Assembly: GCF_016745425.1 (NCBI RefSeq)
Contig: NZ_JAERVK010000012.1
Span: 62,001 to 126,000 of the forward strand
Direction of reading: 5' to 3'
DNA: 64,000 bases
Source of the DNA: Candidatus Methylomicrobium oryzae
GTDB taxonomy: Bacteria > Pseudomonadota > Gammaproteobacteria > Methylococcales > Methylomonadaceae
Made by a program: the position numbers and the translations under genes. Numbering within the stretch: position 1 is the first letter of the stretch; each line of letters starts with the position of its first letter. Shown one piece after another: positions 46,275 through 55,286 of this stretch. Under the pieces are notes generated by a model. It searched no databases. It was given only the letters and a program-made list of their open reading frames with translations, and had not been told where the DNA came from.

Positions 46275-47557
46275 TGGGCCGGTTATTCGAAGCCCTCTTC
46301 GCCGCCGGCGCGGCCCTGTTCATCGGACTGGCGGCGATACCTCAAGCCGGGGCGGCGGACATGAGCCGGGGCGCCTACCTGGCCAAAGCGGGCGACTGTA
46401 TTCCCTGCCACACGGCCGGGCCGGAGGCGGTGCCGTACGCCGGCGGACTGCCGATCGAATCCCCTTTCGGGATCATTTATTCGACCAATATCACGCCGGA
46501 CCCGGTCCACGGCATCGGCCGGTACACCTTGGATGACTTCGCGCGCGCGGTACGCGACGGGATCGCCAAAGACGGCAGACGGCTCTACCCTGCGATGCCT
46601 TACGCATCGTTTACTGCGATTACCGATGAAGACATCCGTGCGCTTTACGATTATTTCATGCATGAAGTCAGCCCGGTCAGCCATGCGCCGCCGGAAACCC
46701 GGCTGCCTTTCCCGTTTAACCAGCGCGTCGGCCTGTTTTTCTGGGATTTGGCTTTCGTCGATCACGCCCGCTTCCAACCGAATGAAAAACGGAGCGCGGA
46801 GTGGAACCGCGGCGCCTATTTGGTGCAGTCGCTCGGCCATTGCGGCGCTTGCCATACGCCGCGCGGGTTCGCCTTCCAGGAAAAAGCCTATTCGGAAGCC
46901 TCGCCGCACTATTTGAGCGGCGCCGTAATCAACCACTGGTATGCGGCGAACCTGAGGGGCGATCCTGCCTCCGGGCTCGGACGCTGGCAGGCGGCGGACA
47001 TTGTGAAATTTCTTCAGGTCGGGCATGGCGGAGGCGCGATGGCGTTCGGCAGCATGACCGACGTGGTCGAAAACAGCATGCAATATCTGCGCGACGACGA
47101 CTTGAAAGCGATCGCCCTTTATTTAAAGTCGCTTCCCGCCGGCGGCGAAGACGCCTCGTTCCGGCCTGAAGGACCGGATGTCGCGGTCAAGCTCGCGGCA
47201 TTGCAAAGCGGTGAGGTCGAACAGCCGGGGGCGGGCCTTTATGCGTCATTCTGCGCCAAATGCCATCGGCTCACCGGAGAGGGAAAACCCGGCCGGTCTC
47301 CGAAACTGGCCGGAAATTCGATCGTGCTGGCCGACAATCCGACTTCGCTGATTCGGCTGCTGCTCGAAGGCGCCGCGCCGCCGAAAACCGGGGCAAATCC
47401 GAAACCGCACAAAATGCCGGGGTTCGCCGCGAAATTCACTGACAGTCAAGTTGCCGAAGTGTTGAGCTTTATCCGCAATAGTTGGGGTAATGACGCTTCT
47501 CCGGTCACGACTCGTCAGGTGGCGATGTTGCGCCGCGCGTTGCGGAAAAAGCCCTGA
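46274..47557 (+). CDS. Triheme cytochrome c (alcohol dehydrogenase cytochrome-subunit type)
   Basis: 427 residues from the ATG at 46274, which overlaps the previous stop as TGATG. Signal peptide to AGAAD (about residue 29). Three haem sites: GDCIPCH (C42), GHCGACHTP (about 189) and CAKCHRL (C327), each in a Cytochrom_C domain, as in the membrane-associated cytochrome subunit of PQQ/flavin dehydrogenases. It lacks a clear C-terminal amphipathic anchor. By position it feeds electrons to the oxidase cluster. Confidence 0.88.
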   Translation: MGRLFEALFAAGAALFIGLAAIPQAGAADMSRGAYLAKAGDCIPCHTAGPEAVPYAGGLPIESPFGIIYSTNITPDPVHGIGRYTLDDFARAVRDGIAKDGRRLYPAMPYASFTAITDEDIRALYDYFMHEVSPVSHAPPETRLPFPFNQRVGLFFWDLAFVDHARFQPNEKRSAEWNRGAYLVQSLGHCGACHTPRGFAFQEKAYSEASPHYLSGAVINHWYAANLRGDPASGLGRWQAADIVKFLQVGHGGGAMAFGSMTDVVENSMQYLRDDDLKAIALYLKSLPAGGEDASFRPEGPDVAVKLAALQSGEVEQPGAGLYASFCAKCHRLTGEGKPGRSPKLAGNSIVLADNPTSLIRLLLEGAAPPKTGANPKPHKMPGFAAKFTDSQVAEVLSFIRNSWGNDASPVTTRQVAMLRRALRKKP

Positions 47558-47577
47558 TAAGCTTTTGCGAAGCTTAT
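47557..47577. terminator. Hairpin between convergent cytochrome and pirin genes
   Basis: ATAAGCTT-TTGCG-AAGCTTAT, perfect 8-bp arms, AT-rich, right at the end of the cytochrome gene. It is likely a shared weak terminator of the convergent genes, but no long T run is present. Confidence 0.45.
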
Positions 47578-47585
47578 TATCCCGG

Positions 47586-48431
47586 TTATCGGTAATTGAA
47601 ATCCGCCATCGCCTGCCGGATTTCCTCCTGGGTATTCATTACGAACGGCCCGTAACCCGCGATCGGTTCGTCGATCGGCTCCCCGTTCATCACCAGCAGC
47701 ATCGAATCCGTAACCGCGTTCAGTTCGATACGGTCGCCCCGGCTTTCGAAAAAAGCCAATTCCGCCTCGTTCAGCATGGCGTCGCGGTTGATTTCCACCC
47801 GTCCGTGCAACGCCAGCAGTAGGGTGGTGTAATTTTCGGGCAGGCTGAGAGCGAGGTTCTGTCCGGCCGACAGTCTGATATCCCATAAATTGACCGGCGT
47901 GTAAGTATCGGCCGGGCCTTTTATGCCCTGATAGCTGCCGGCAATCACCCTGATCATGCTGCCTTTTTCGTCCAGCCTGACTTCCGGGATTTGCGCCTTC
48001 GCAATCGCCTGATAATGCGGATCTACTTGCTTGTATTTGGCGGGCAAATTCACCCAAAGCTGTATCGCTTCAAAAGTGCCCCCCTGCCGGGTAAACGCAG
48101 CCGAGTGCATTTCTTCATGCCTCAGTCCCTTTGCCGCGGTCATCCACTGCACATCTCCGGGGCCGATTAAACCGCCGTTGCCTGCGGTGTCGCGGTGTTC
48201 GACTGCGCCCTGGTACAGGATCGTGACCGTTTCGAAACCGCGATGCGGATGGAATCCCACCCCTCTGGGCCTGGACGCGGGAGGAAATTCGGCGGGACCG
48301 GCATAGTCCAGCAGCAAAAACGGGCTAACCTCGGCGTCGGGCGTCGCATAGGAAAACAAGGTGCGGACAGGGAACCCGTCGCCGACCCAATGAAATTGAC
48401 CTTCGTGTACGATTCGATATAGTGGTTTCAT
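47586..48431 (-). CDS. Pirin-family bicupin
   Basis: 281 residues. The N-terminal cupin has the metal motif HPHRGFETVTILYQGAVEHRD and GDVQWMTAAKGLRHEEM; the second cupin is the less conserved Pirin_C domain. Bacterial pirins act as quercetinase-like dioxygenases or redox-linked regulators; which one applies here is not known. The start MKPLYRIV at 48431 has only a weak ribosome site. Single gene. Confidence 0.9.
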   Translation of the reverse strand: MKPLYRIVHEGQFHWVGDGFPVRTLFSYATPDAEVSPFLLLDYAGPAEFPPASRPRGVGFHPHRGFETVTILYQGAVEHRDTAGNGGLIGPGDVQWMTAAKGLRHEEMHSAAFTRQGGTFEAIQLWVNLPAKYKQVDPHYQAIAKAQIPEVRLDEKGSMIRVIAGSYQGIKGPADTYTPVNLWDIRLSAGQNLALSLPENYTTLLLALHGRVEINRDAMLNEAELAFFESRGDRIELNAVTDSMLLVMNGEPIDEPIAGYGPFVMNTQEEIRQAMADFNYR

Positions 48432-48681
48432 CGGTTTGATCCCGGCCGGAGAAAGTCAGGGCTTAAAAGCTATCGGAATGAGCATCAATAAATTTCACGA
48501 CCTTTTATTGGATCGGCCAGCGGCTCGGTAGGTTCCGAAACGCCAATGGATGCTTTATTGAGGCCAAATTAATCGGAAAACCGGTAGTTATACGAATTGC
48601 ATGCCCAAAATAAAGCGATACAGTAACGAAATGGGATTGTTTTTTAATTACTCATAAATTCTTATGTTAGGGAGAACTCTG

Positions 48682-49857
48682 ATGAAACCTTTACTTCATT
48701 GCTTTACCCGGATAAGTCTGCTTTATCTCGCTTTTTCGGCGGCGGCCGATGCCAGGATTAATGTCATGACCCTGAACCAGTATCTGGGCGCCGACGTGAC
48801 TCCGATTGTTACACCTGCGGATCCCGTCGCTTATAATCAGGGACTGGTTGCGGTTTTGACGCAAACCGCGCAGAGTGATTTCCGTGCCCGTGTCCTTGCT
48901 CAGGCTAATGCGATCGCTAAGCGCTTGCCGGACGTACTGGCTTTACAGGAAGTATGGGAGCTGCGGTGTCAGGATTTTGATTCGGATGCTACGAAAGGAT
49001 GTGAGGACCCACAAATCGCGGGGGCTTTCACCGATCATCTGGCATTAACGTTGGCGGCGTTGAAAAAGAGAGGCGTCCAATACAAAAAGGCCGCCTTGAT
49101 CAAGAATTTCGATCTGGAAAAACTCAATTTCCCGGGGGCTCCGGTTGCGGGCATCCCGTTTGTGATCAATGGGGTGCCTGCGTTCCTGGTCGCGGTTGAC
49201 CGGGATGCAATTCTGGTTCGTAACCGTATCGAGGCTCAGGCGGTGATTTTTTCGTCTTCCTTATGCCCTAACCCTTCGGATGACGGTTGCCACTACTCCA
49301 CCGCTGCCGAAGCATTAACTCCGGCCGGGCTATTACGGGTTGAAAGAGGCTTTACAGCCGTCGATGCAACAATTGCAGGCCAGGACTACCGGATATTCAA
49401 TACCCATCTGGAAGTGAAAGGAGAGGACTTAGGTATTCCTCTATTTACTTCCTTTCAGGCGGCCCAGGCCGCCGAATTGATCCAAGTGATCGGTTTTTCA
49501 GCATCGGCGGACAGAAAAACGCTATTGCTTGGGGATATGAATTCCTCACCGGAACAGCAAAATCCGACTCCCGATATCATAACGCCTTACAATCAATTTA
49601 TTGGCGCGCAATACCTTGACATTTGGAATTTACGGCCGGGGGATGTGCCGGGTTATACCTGTTGCCAAGAAGAGAATTTGCAAAATAGGAGGCCTACCCT
49701 GTCTGAGCGTATCGATATGATTTTTTCAGTGGATGATCCTTCCAAGGCCAATAAAATCCGTGTTATCGGCGATAATGCCTCAACAAAAGCCAAATCGCAC
49801 GGCTTGCGTTTGTGGTTTTCCGATCATGCCGCTGTCGCCGCTACGTTACAGTTTTGA
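48682..49857 (+). CDS. Secreted endonuclease/exonuclease/phosphatase-family protein
   Basis: 391 residues; GGGAG eight bases before ATG 48682 fixes the start over an ATG at 48664. Signal peptide (FTRISLLYLAFSAAADA). EEP-fold motifs are present: NVMTLNQYLG, LALQEVWEL with the metal-binding Glu, FNTHLEVKG, LLGDMNSSP and the C-terminal FSDHAAVAATL. Four or more cysteines (CQDF, GCED, CPNPSDDGC) suggest disulfides outside the cell. Sphingomyelinase-, DNase- or phosphatase-like activity is possible. Its base composition is more AT-rich than neighbouring genes, suggesting transfer. Confidence 0.8.
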   Translation: MKPLLHCFTRISLLYLAFSAAADARINVMTLNQYLGADVTPIVTPADPVAYNQGLVAVLTQTAQSDFRARVLAQANAIAKRLPDVLALQEVWELRCQDFDSDATKGCEDPQIAGAFTDHLALTLAALKKRGVQYKKAALIKNFDLEKLNFPGAPVAGIPFVINGVPAFLVAVDRDAILVRNRIEAQAVIFSSSLCPNPSDDGCHYSTAAEALTPAGLLRVERGFTAVDATIAGQDYRIFNTHLEVKGEDLGIPLFTSFQAAQAAELIQVIGFSASADRKTLLLGDMNSSPEQQNPTPDIITPYNQFIGAQYLDIWNLRPGDVPGYTCCQEENLQNRRPTLSERIDMIFSVDDPSKANKIRVIGDNASTKAKSHGLRLWFSDHAAVAATLQF

Positions 49858-50034
49858 AATGAAACCTTTCCATAGACTTCATTCGAGAGACTGGAATACG
49901 ACCGGATAGAAGCATGGGGTTATGGTAGTAGGCGCCTGCCGCGGACTGTCGGAAAGATGCGGCGTATCCGTACTGTCTTGTGCTATGCTCGAATGCTGAT
50001 TCAATATAATTTCAGCAAAACTACACGAGAAAAA

Positions 50035-50463
50035 ATGGAAGCCCTAGCCAATATTCCAACCGTTGCCCATGCGATTCAGCAAGCCGTCGCCCCGGTCTTT
50101 TTGCTGACCGGCATCGGCTCGATCTTAAGCGTGCTTGCCGGGCGCCTTGGCCGCGTGGTGGATCGTTACCGTCTGCTGAATAAAATGGAAGGCGATGCGC
50201 TGCAAGCGCATCGGGTCGAAATGCGCATGCTGTCGCAGCGGGCGCGCTGGAACCACTGGGCGATCTCCTTATGCACCGTCTCGGCCTTGTGCATCTGCCT
50301 GTCGATCGCGTTGCTGTTCATCGGCGCCGAATTGCGGATGGATCTTTCCGGCGCGGTGGCGCTGCTTTTCGTCGCGGCGATGCTGACGCTGATCGGCGGC
50401 CTGTTGTGTTTTCTTCGCGAGATTGCATTGGCAACCGGGGTGATTGAGGTTCGGAAGCTTTAG
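50035..50463 (+). CDS. DUF2721 membrane protein
   Basis: 142 residues from ATG 50035 (MEALANIPTVAHAIQQAVAPVF), the usual family start, with GAGA just upstream. Three membrane segments: VAPVFLLTGIGSILSVLAGRL, WAISLCTVSALCICLSIALLFIG and GAVALLFVAAMLTLIGGLLCFL, with a basic charged loop between the first two. Function unknown. A longer frame from 49957 is not favoured. Confidence 0.8.
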   Translation: MEALANIPTVAHAIQQAVAPVFLLTGIGSILSVLAGRLGRVVDRYRLLNKMEGDALQAHRVEMRMLSQRARWNHWAISLCTVSALCICLSIALLFIGAELRMDLSGAVALLFVAAMLTLIGGLLCFLREIALATGVIEVRKL

Positions 50464-50477
50464 TTTTTTCGTTCTAA

Positions 50478-50503
50478 CCCGACGCTTCTAACGAAGCGTC
50501 GGG
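50478..50503. terminator. GC-rich hairpin between convergent genes
   Basis: CCCGACGCTTC-TAAC-GAAGCGTCGGG, perfect 11-bp arms with a 4-base loop, between the DUF2721 and CsgG-like genes. T runs are not adjacent on either 3' side, so termination is likely but not of textbook form. Confidence 0.6.
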
Positions 50504-50532
50504 AATGGCAACGCCCCCCAGGCGAACGTCTG

Positions 50533-51504
50533 TTACTTCTTCTTTCTTTTCTTCGAAACGGACCTAGGGACAACCGGATCTTCGCTAGCGGCAACATAAG
50601 CGCGCCCTTTCGCACGAAGCTGGTCGGACAGTTGCTTGAGGGTATCGTTCATCGCCGCCCGGGTGGCCTGACCCAAGGCGCTGGCCGCGAATGCGCTTTC
50701 GCCGCCGCCGACGCCGAACAGAGAGAAACCGCTGCTGGCCGATTCGGCGCTGAAACTGCCGTGGGAAACGATTGTGCCGATCATCCGACCGCTTTTGGGC
50801 TCGACCACCTGCAAGTCCATCCCGACCGCTCCGGTACGGCGGGCTTTGGTGTTCTCCCAGGTCGGGTTCGCGGCCGAAATCGCCGCGCCGGCAATGCCCG
50901 CACCGGGTGTGCCCGAAATCGCGCCGGCCACGCCCAGAACAGTACCGGCCCAGCCCAGCGAACCGCCTTGACGCTCGTTATTGGCTTCGGCCACTTCGCT
51001 GAATTCGGTGACGGTACCCTTGATCACGAACGGGCCCGCTTCGCCGGCGCGCAGCAACTTGGAGGGATTATCGGCGTTCTTCAGGTAATGATTGTAATCG
51101 ATCACGACAACATTGCCGGAATTGCCCAAGGCACTCAGCAACTGCGCGGCAATGCCTTTTCCGACTTTATCGCTCATGCCCTGCAGAGGCGCCTCATAAG
51201 CCGTGGGAGCGGGACTGCCGCCGCGCGGACCGATCCAGCCGAAAGGCCCCCAACCGTAATAATTGCCGCTCGACTGGCCGCTGCTGGGAGGAGGGCCGCC
51301 TGCGGAACCGTCGGCGCCCATCTCCAGCGGTTCGACCGTCACCACGTACATGGGCTGAGTAGGATCGAAAGGAATCCGAACGGTTTCCACCTGCATCGAA
51401 GTCGGTGCCGTCGACGTGGCTTGCACCGACGCCTTGTCTACCGTGGCGGCGCAACCGGCGACGACAGCCGCGGCCACGCCGGTCGAAAAAATGCTTAATT
51501 TCAT
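50533..51504 (-). CDS. CsgG-like outer-membrane lipoprotein
   Basis: 323 residues from ATG 51504, which has GGGGGAGA upstream. Lipoprotein signal (STGVAAAVVAGCAAT, Cys at about 18). Mature part: a Gly/Ser/Pro-rich stretch near residues 68-88, then a CsgG/HfaB-like domain (KVGKGIAAQLLSALGNSGNVVVIDYNHYLKN, FVIKGTVTEFSEVAEANNE, MDLQVVEPKSGRMIGTIVSHGSFS), with a Gly/Ala-rich segment (GAISGTPGAGIAGAAISA) where the pore hairpin would be. A lysine-rich tail KKRKKK ends it. No curli genes are nearby, so a curli role is not supported; a general envelope/secretion function is inferred. Confidence 0.75.
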   Translation of the reverse strand: MKLSIFSTGVAAAVVAGCAATVDKASVQATSTAPTSMQVETVRIPFDPTQPMYVVTVEPLEMGADGSAGGPPPSSGQSSGNYYGWGPFGWIGPRGGSPAPTAYEAPLQGMSDKVGKGIAAQLLSALGNSGNVVVIDYNHYLKNADNPSKLLRAGEAGPFVIKGTVTEFSEVAEANNERQGGSLGWAGTVLGVAGAISGTPGAGIAGAAISAANPTWENTKARRTGAVGMDLQVVEPKSGRMIGTIVSHGSFSAESASSGFSLFGVGGGESAFAASALGQATRAAMNDTLKQLSDQLRAKGRAYVAASEDPVVPRSVSKKRKKK

Positions 51505-51869
51505 AATCTCTCCCCCGTAAAACGAAAAATGCCGGATGCTCCGCAAGTTCGGAAGCCTCGAGCCGCTGATTGCTGTATCACAAGCTCCATAGATTAGCAT
51601 TGTCGATCAGGCGCGGCAATGTCGACCGCTGCGTCAGTGGATGGCTATATTTGACTCATCCCATTCGGCATCGGCTTCGCTTATACCGATACCGTTACGT
51701 TGCGTCCCGAGGCATTGCAAAGCCGGCCTTGCCACTCCGTCAAGCAAGCTGATTCCTGCTTATCCCGACGGCATTGTCGTTTATACTGGGCAGTTTTTTA
51801 CGACATCCTCCGGGTGCCACGCATGATTGCGCATTATCCGCACACTGAAACAAGGGGTTCCGGCTGACC
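51505..51869. other. Intergenic region between the CsgG-like and sugar kinase genes
   Basis: 365 bases between divergent genes with no supported open frame. I see no named repeat. Confidence 0.35.
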
Positions 51870-52817
51870 ATGGCGAAAATCGTTTCAGTTACCGCCAACA
51901 CCGCAATCGATCTACTGATCGAGGCGGATGGCCTATACCGTCTGGACAATTTAATTGCGGAATCCAGCCGCGAATTCGCCTGCGGCAAGGGCATCAATGC
52001 GGCGAAGGCGGTCGAGTCGCTCGGCCACCCGGTCATTTGCCTGGGCTTTGCGGGACGGCAATCGATCGGCCCGTTCAACGCGCTGAACTCCGGTCTGCTG
52101 CATACCGACCTGATCGCGGTCGAGGGCAAAACCCGAACCAATATCACGCTGAGCGACCGCAGCGCAGGCCGGGAAACGCATATTCGAACGCCCGGCTATC
52201 GGGTGACGCCCGAGGATTGCAGGGGTCTGGCCGAAAAAATCGAAGCTTCGGTGCTGGCCGGCGATATCGTGATCCTGAGCGGAAGCCTCCCCGCAGGCGC
52301 GCCCGACGATTTTTACCGAACGCTGATCGGCATGTGCCGCCGAAAATCCGCAGTCACCTTTCTGGACAGCAGCGGCCGGAGCCTTGCGGAAGGAATCAAG
52401 GCCGGCCCGGACCTGATCAAGCCCAATTTGCAGGAATTGGAAGAATTGGCCGGCACCGGGTTGAAAACAACTTCGGCCGTGCTGAAGGCGGCGCGCTCCC
52501 TGCTCGGCCTGGGTATCGGGCGGATTTGCGTCTCGCTGGGCGACGAAGGCGTTTTGGCGGTCGATGCCGCGAGCGCATTGGCGGGCCGGGTAAGGCCGTG
52601 TCCGATCGAAAAGGCGACCCAAGTCGGCTGCGGCGATGCGCTGGTCGCGGGGCTGGCGGTGGGACTGCTGCGCCGCCTGCCCTGGGATGATTGCGTCAGG
52701 CTGGGCATTGCCTGCGGCACAGCCAATCTGTACTCGCCCGAACCCGGCCGTTTTAACGCCGAGAGAGCCGCCGATATTCTTACGGAAGTTGAAATTACAC
52801 CGAATTTAAGCGGATAA
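51870..52817 (+). CDS. PfkB-family phosphosugar kinase (1-phosphofructokinase-like)
   Basis: 315 residues of the ribokinase fold. N-terminal signature TANTAIDLLIEADGL and CGKGINAAKAVESLG; the ATP site and catalytic base region VGCGDALVAGLAVGLL (GCGD where most have GAGD); SGSLPAGAPDDFYR and KPNLQELEEL as in FruK/LacC (1-phosphofructokinase or tagatose-6-phosphate kinase). Cytoplasmic. No PTS genes are close by, so the physiological substrate is open. The start ATG has no strong ribosome binding site (CTGACC just before it). Confidence 0.85.
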   Translation: MAKIVSVTANTAIDLLIEADGLYRLDNLIAESSREFACGKGINAAKAVESLGHPVICLGFAGRQSIGPFNALNSGLLHTDLIAVEGKTRTNITLSDRSAGRETHIRTPGYRVTPEDCRGLAEKIEASVLAGDIVILSGSLPAGAPDDFYRTLIGMCRRKSAVTFLDSSGRSLAEGIKAGPDLIKPNLQELEELAGTGLKTTSAVLKAARSLLGLGIGRICVSLGDEGVLAVDAASALAGRVRPCPIEKATQVGCGDALVAGLAVGLLRRLPWDDCVRLGIACGTANLYSPEPGRFNAERAADILTEVEITPNLSG

Positions 52818-52849
52818 ATTAACGCGAAGAAGCCAATTGCCGCAGATCC

Positions 52850-52975
52850 GACAATAGTCAGTACACTGACCAGGATCAGCACGAGCAGCGCGATATCGAA
52901 ACCTTTGCCGCCCGGCGTGCCGGACTGAAAGATGATATACAGCCAGTGCCGCCAACCTTGCAGGCGCGATTTCAT
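52850..52975 (-). pseudogene. N-terminal remnant of an ion-channel gene
   Basis: On the minus strand from ATG 52975 the frame reads MKSRLQGWRHWLYIIFQ then SGTPGGKGFDIALLVLILV and SVLT, the typical start of small voltage-gated-type potassium/ion transporters. After about 40 residues the family likeness ends and the frame runs into the antisense of the kinase gene. The sensor, pore and filter parts are missing. Best read as a deletion remnant. Confidence 0.5.
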
Positions 52976-53502
52976 GCCGATATTCCCGACCCTCTGCCTG
53001 GCTGTTTTGAGCGTTCATTATTCATGATGTCATTATCGTATTGTTCGGGTAATTTCATCCACGCGGCCCGCCACCCGCGACAGGTTCTGCGGTCAAGGAT
53101 CGGCCGGATTCGGACGTGCGTGCCGCGCCAGCCGATCGATACGCTCTGCGCCCTAAAGCCGCCGGCTCAGTTTCATTCCTCAATTTGAAACAAATTTATG
53201 TTTCACAAGAAACATTGCCGAAACAAAACATCTGCGAAAAACCCGTTGTGTGCGGAGGCGGGCGGCGGAAACCGGGATTCCGGAATTATGGCATGGTGCT
53301 TGCCATATGTCATTCCGAGAGCAAAGCCAATGCTTATCCGTTATCCTCATCCTCGCCTTTTCCGGAACGGCGCCGTCCGTGAAGGAAAAGGCCCTTTTTT
53401 GCCGGCCGCGGGCTTCCCGCCGGGGAAACGAATCTGTACTGAACGCCTCGCAGCCGATTTTGTCTTCGGTAAGTTACGCTGAAAATCCATTCGAGACCCA
53501 CT
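52976..53502. other. Upstream region of the cytochrome bd operon
   Basis: About 530 bases with open frames of low merit (53116-53382, 53198-53482, 53250-53660). None shows a family pattern. The promoter of cydPABX must lie here; I see no clear FNR or ArcA site. Confidence 0.35.
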
Positions 53503-53724
53503 ATGCCGAAACTTCAGAGGTCCTTCCGCCGCCCCAAAAAACCGGACGGCCCCGGCAATGCAAATTTGGCGCGCGATCTTACATTGGCTCTATTTATCAA
53601 ATTTTGTTTGCTAGGTATTTTATGGTGGGCTTTTTTCGCGGGGAAGAAAGTTCCGGTTGATGCGGGCAGCGTAGCGCAAGCCCTGCTGAATCCTTCAATG
53701 AACCGTTTACAGGAGAAACCCTGA
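53503..53724 (+). CDS. cydP: CydP-like small subunit of cytochrome bd
   Basis: 73 residues with one transmembrane segment (TLALFIKFCLLGILWWAFFAG) after a basic N-terminus. The position directly before cydA and the LALFIKFCLLGILWWAFF pattern fit CydP. Its stop TGA overlaps the cydA ATG (TGATG), so the two are translationally coupled. Small size makes a firm family call harder, but the context is strong. Confidence 0.75.
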   Translation: MPKLQRSFRRPKKPDGPGNANLARDLTLALFIKFCLLGILWWAFFAGKKVPVDAGSVAQALLNPSMNRLQEKP

Positions 53725-55286
53725 TGATTGTCGATGAGGTCGTCGAACTGTCGCGTCTGCAATTCGCGCTGACCGCAATGTATCATTTTTTATTCGTGCC
53801 GTTGACGCTCGGGCTGTCGTTTTTGCTGGCGATCATGGAGTCGGTCTATGTGATGACCGGCCGGCTGATTTACAAGGACATGACCCGCTTCTGGGGCAAG
53901 CTGTTCGCGATTAATTTCGCGATGGGCGTGATGACCGGCATTACGCTCGAATTTCAATTCGGCACCAACTGGGCTTATTACTCGCACTATGTCGGCGATA
54001 TTTTCGGCGTGCCGCTGGCTATCGAAGGCATGATGGCATTCTTTCTCGAATCGACCTTCGTCGGTTTGTTCTTTTTCGGCTGGGACAAGCTCAGTAAATT
54101 CCAGCATTTGTGCACGACCTGGCTGCTGGCCTTGGGTACCAGCCTGTCGGCGCTGTGGATCCTGATCGCGAACGCCTGGATGCAGCACCCGATCGGCGCC
54201 GCATTCAACTACGATAGGATGCGGATGGAGTTGACCAGTTTCGAAGATCTGTTTTTCAACCCGGTCGCGCAGGTCAAGTTCGTGCATACGGTGGCGGCGG
54301 GCTATGTGACCGGCTCGATGTTCGTGCTCGGGATCAGCGCCTATTACCTGCTGAGAGGCCGCGACAGCGCCTTTGCGCGGCGCTCGTTCCGGATCGCGGC
54401 CGGTTTCGGCCTGGCCTCGGTGCTGTCGGTGATCGTGCTCGGCGACGAAAGCGGTTATACGATCGGCGAAGTGCAAAAGGTCAAGCTCGCCGCGATCGAA
54501 GCCGAATGGGAAACCGAAAAGCCGCCGGCATCGTTCACGCTGATCGGTTTTCCGAATGAGGAAACGATGCGCACCGACTATGCGATCAAATTCCCCTGGG
54601 TAATGGGCCTGATCGCCACGCGCTCAGTCGACGAACCGGTGCTCGGACTGAAGGAGATACTGAATACGAATCGCGAGCGGATCAAGAACGGCATGATCGC
54701 CTATGAGAACCTGCAGATCATCCGCCAGGACAAAAACAACGCCGCCGCTAAAGCCGAGTTCGAGGCGCACAAGGCCGATCTCGGCTACGGACTGCTACTA
54801 AAACGCTATGCGCCGAACGTCGTGGATGCGACGCCGGAACAGATCGAAACCGCGACCCGCCATTCAGTGCCGAAAGTCTCACCGATTTTTTGGAGCTTCC
54901 GGATCATGGTGTTCTGCGGCGTCACCATGCTGTTCATCTTCGCGGCTGCATTTTATTTCAACGCCAGGCGCACCGCGCACACTAAGCGCTGGCTGCTGCG
55001 TCTGGCGTTTTACGGAATTCCGCTGCCGTGGATCGCTTCCGAACTGGGCTGGGTGGTGGCCGAATACGGCCGGCAGCCCTGGACTATCGCCGAAATTCTG
55101 CCGACTCACCTGAGCAGTTCGAGCCTCAATGTCGAGCAACTGCATCTGAGCCTGGCGGGTTTCGGGTTTTTCTATACGGTGCTGCTGGTCATCGAACTGT
55201 TCCTGATGGTCAAATACATCCGCCTGGGGCCGAGCAGCCTGCATACCGGCCGTTACCACTTTGAACAGGAGAAAGGCCATGCTTGA
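53724..55286 (+). CDS. cydA: Cytochrome bd ubiquinol oxidase subunit I
   Basis: 520 residues, about nine membrane segments. Haem ligands: the N-terminal His in ALTAMYHFLFVPLTLGLSF, plus the conserved GMMAFFLESTFVGLF block with acidic residues. The long Q-loop of E. coli type is present (about 250-390), and GWVVAEYGRQPWTIAEILPT is the C-terminal signature. It reduces oxygen with quinol at the inner membrane without pumping protons, useful at low oxygen. Overlaps cydB by eight bases. Confidence 0.97.
   Translation: MIVDEVVELSRLQFALTAMYHFLFVPLTLGLSFLLAIMESVYVMTGRLIYKDMTRFWGKLFAINFAMGVMTGITLEFQFGTNWAYYSHYVGDIFGVPLAIEGMMAFFLESTFVGLFFFGWDKLSKFQHLCTTWLLALGTSLSALWILIANAWMQHPIGAAFNYDRMRMELTSFEDLFFNPVAQVKFVHTVAAGYVTGSMFVLGISAYYLLRGRDSAFARRSFRIAAGFGLASVLSVIVLGDESGYTIGEVQKVKLAAIEAEWETEKPPASFTLIGFPNEETMRTDYAIKFPWVMGLIATRSVDEPVLGLKEILNTNRERIKNGMIAYENLQIIRQDKNNAAAKAEFEAHKADLGYGLLLKRYAPNVVDATPEQIETATRHSVPKVSPIFWSFRIMVFCGVTMLFIFAAAFYFNARRTAHTKRWLLRLAFYGIPLPWIASELGWVVAEYGRQPWTIAEILPTHLSSSSLNVEQLHLSLAGFGFFYTVLLVIELFLMVKYIRLGPSSLHTGRYHFEQEKGHA

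Noticed and set aside
50533-51504. Curli secretion channel CsgG proper
   Set aside because: No csg genes nearby, and the sequence carries a Gly/Pro-rich insert and a lysine tail; only a CsgG-like family call is supported.
52806-53018. 70-residue minus-strand frame over the ion-channel stub
   Set aside because: Different frame from the recognisable channel N-terminus, with no family likeness.
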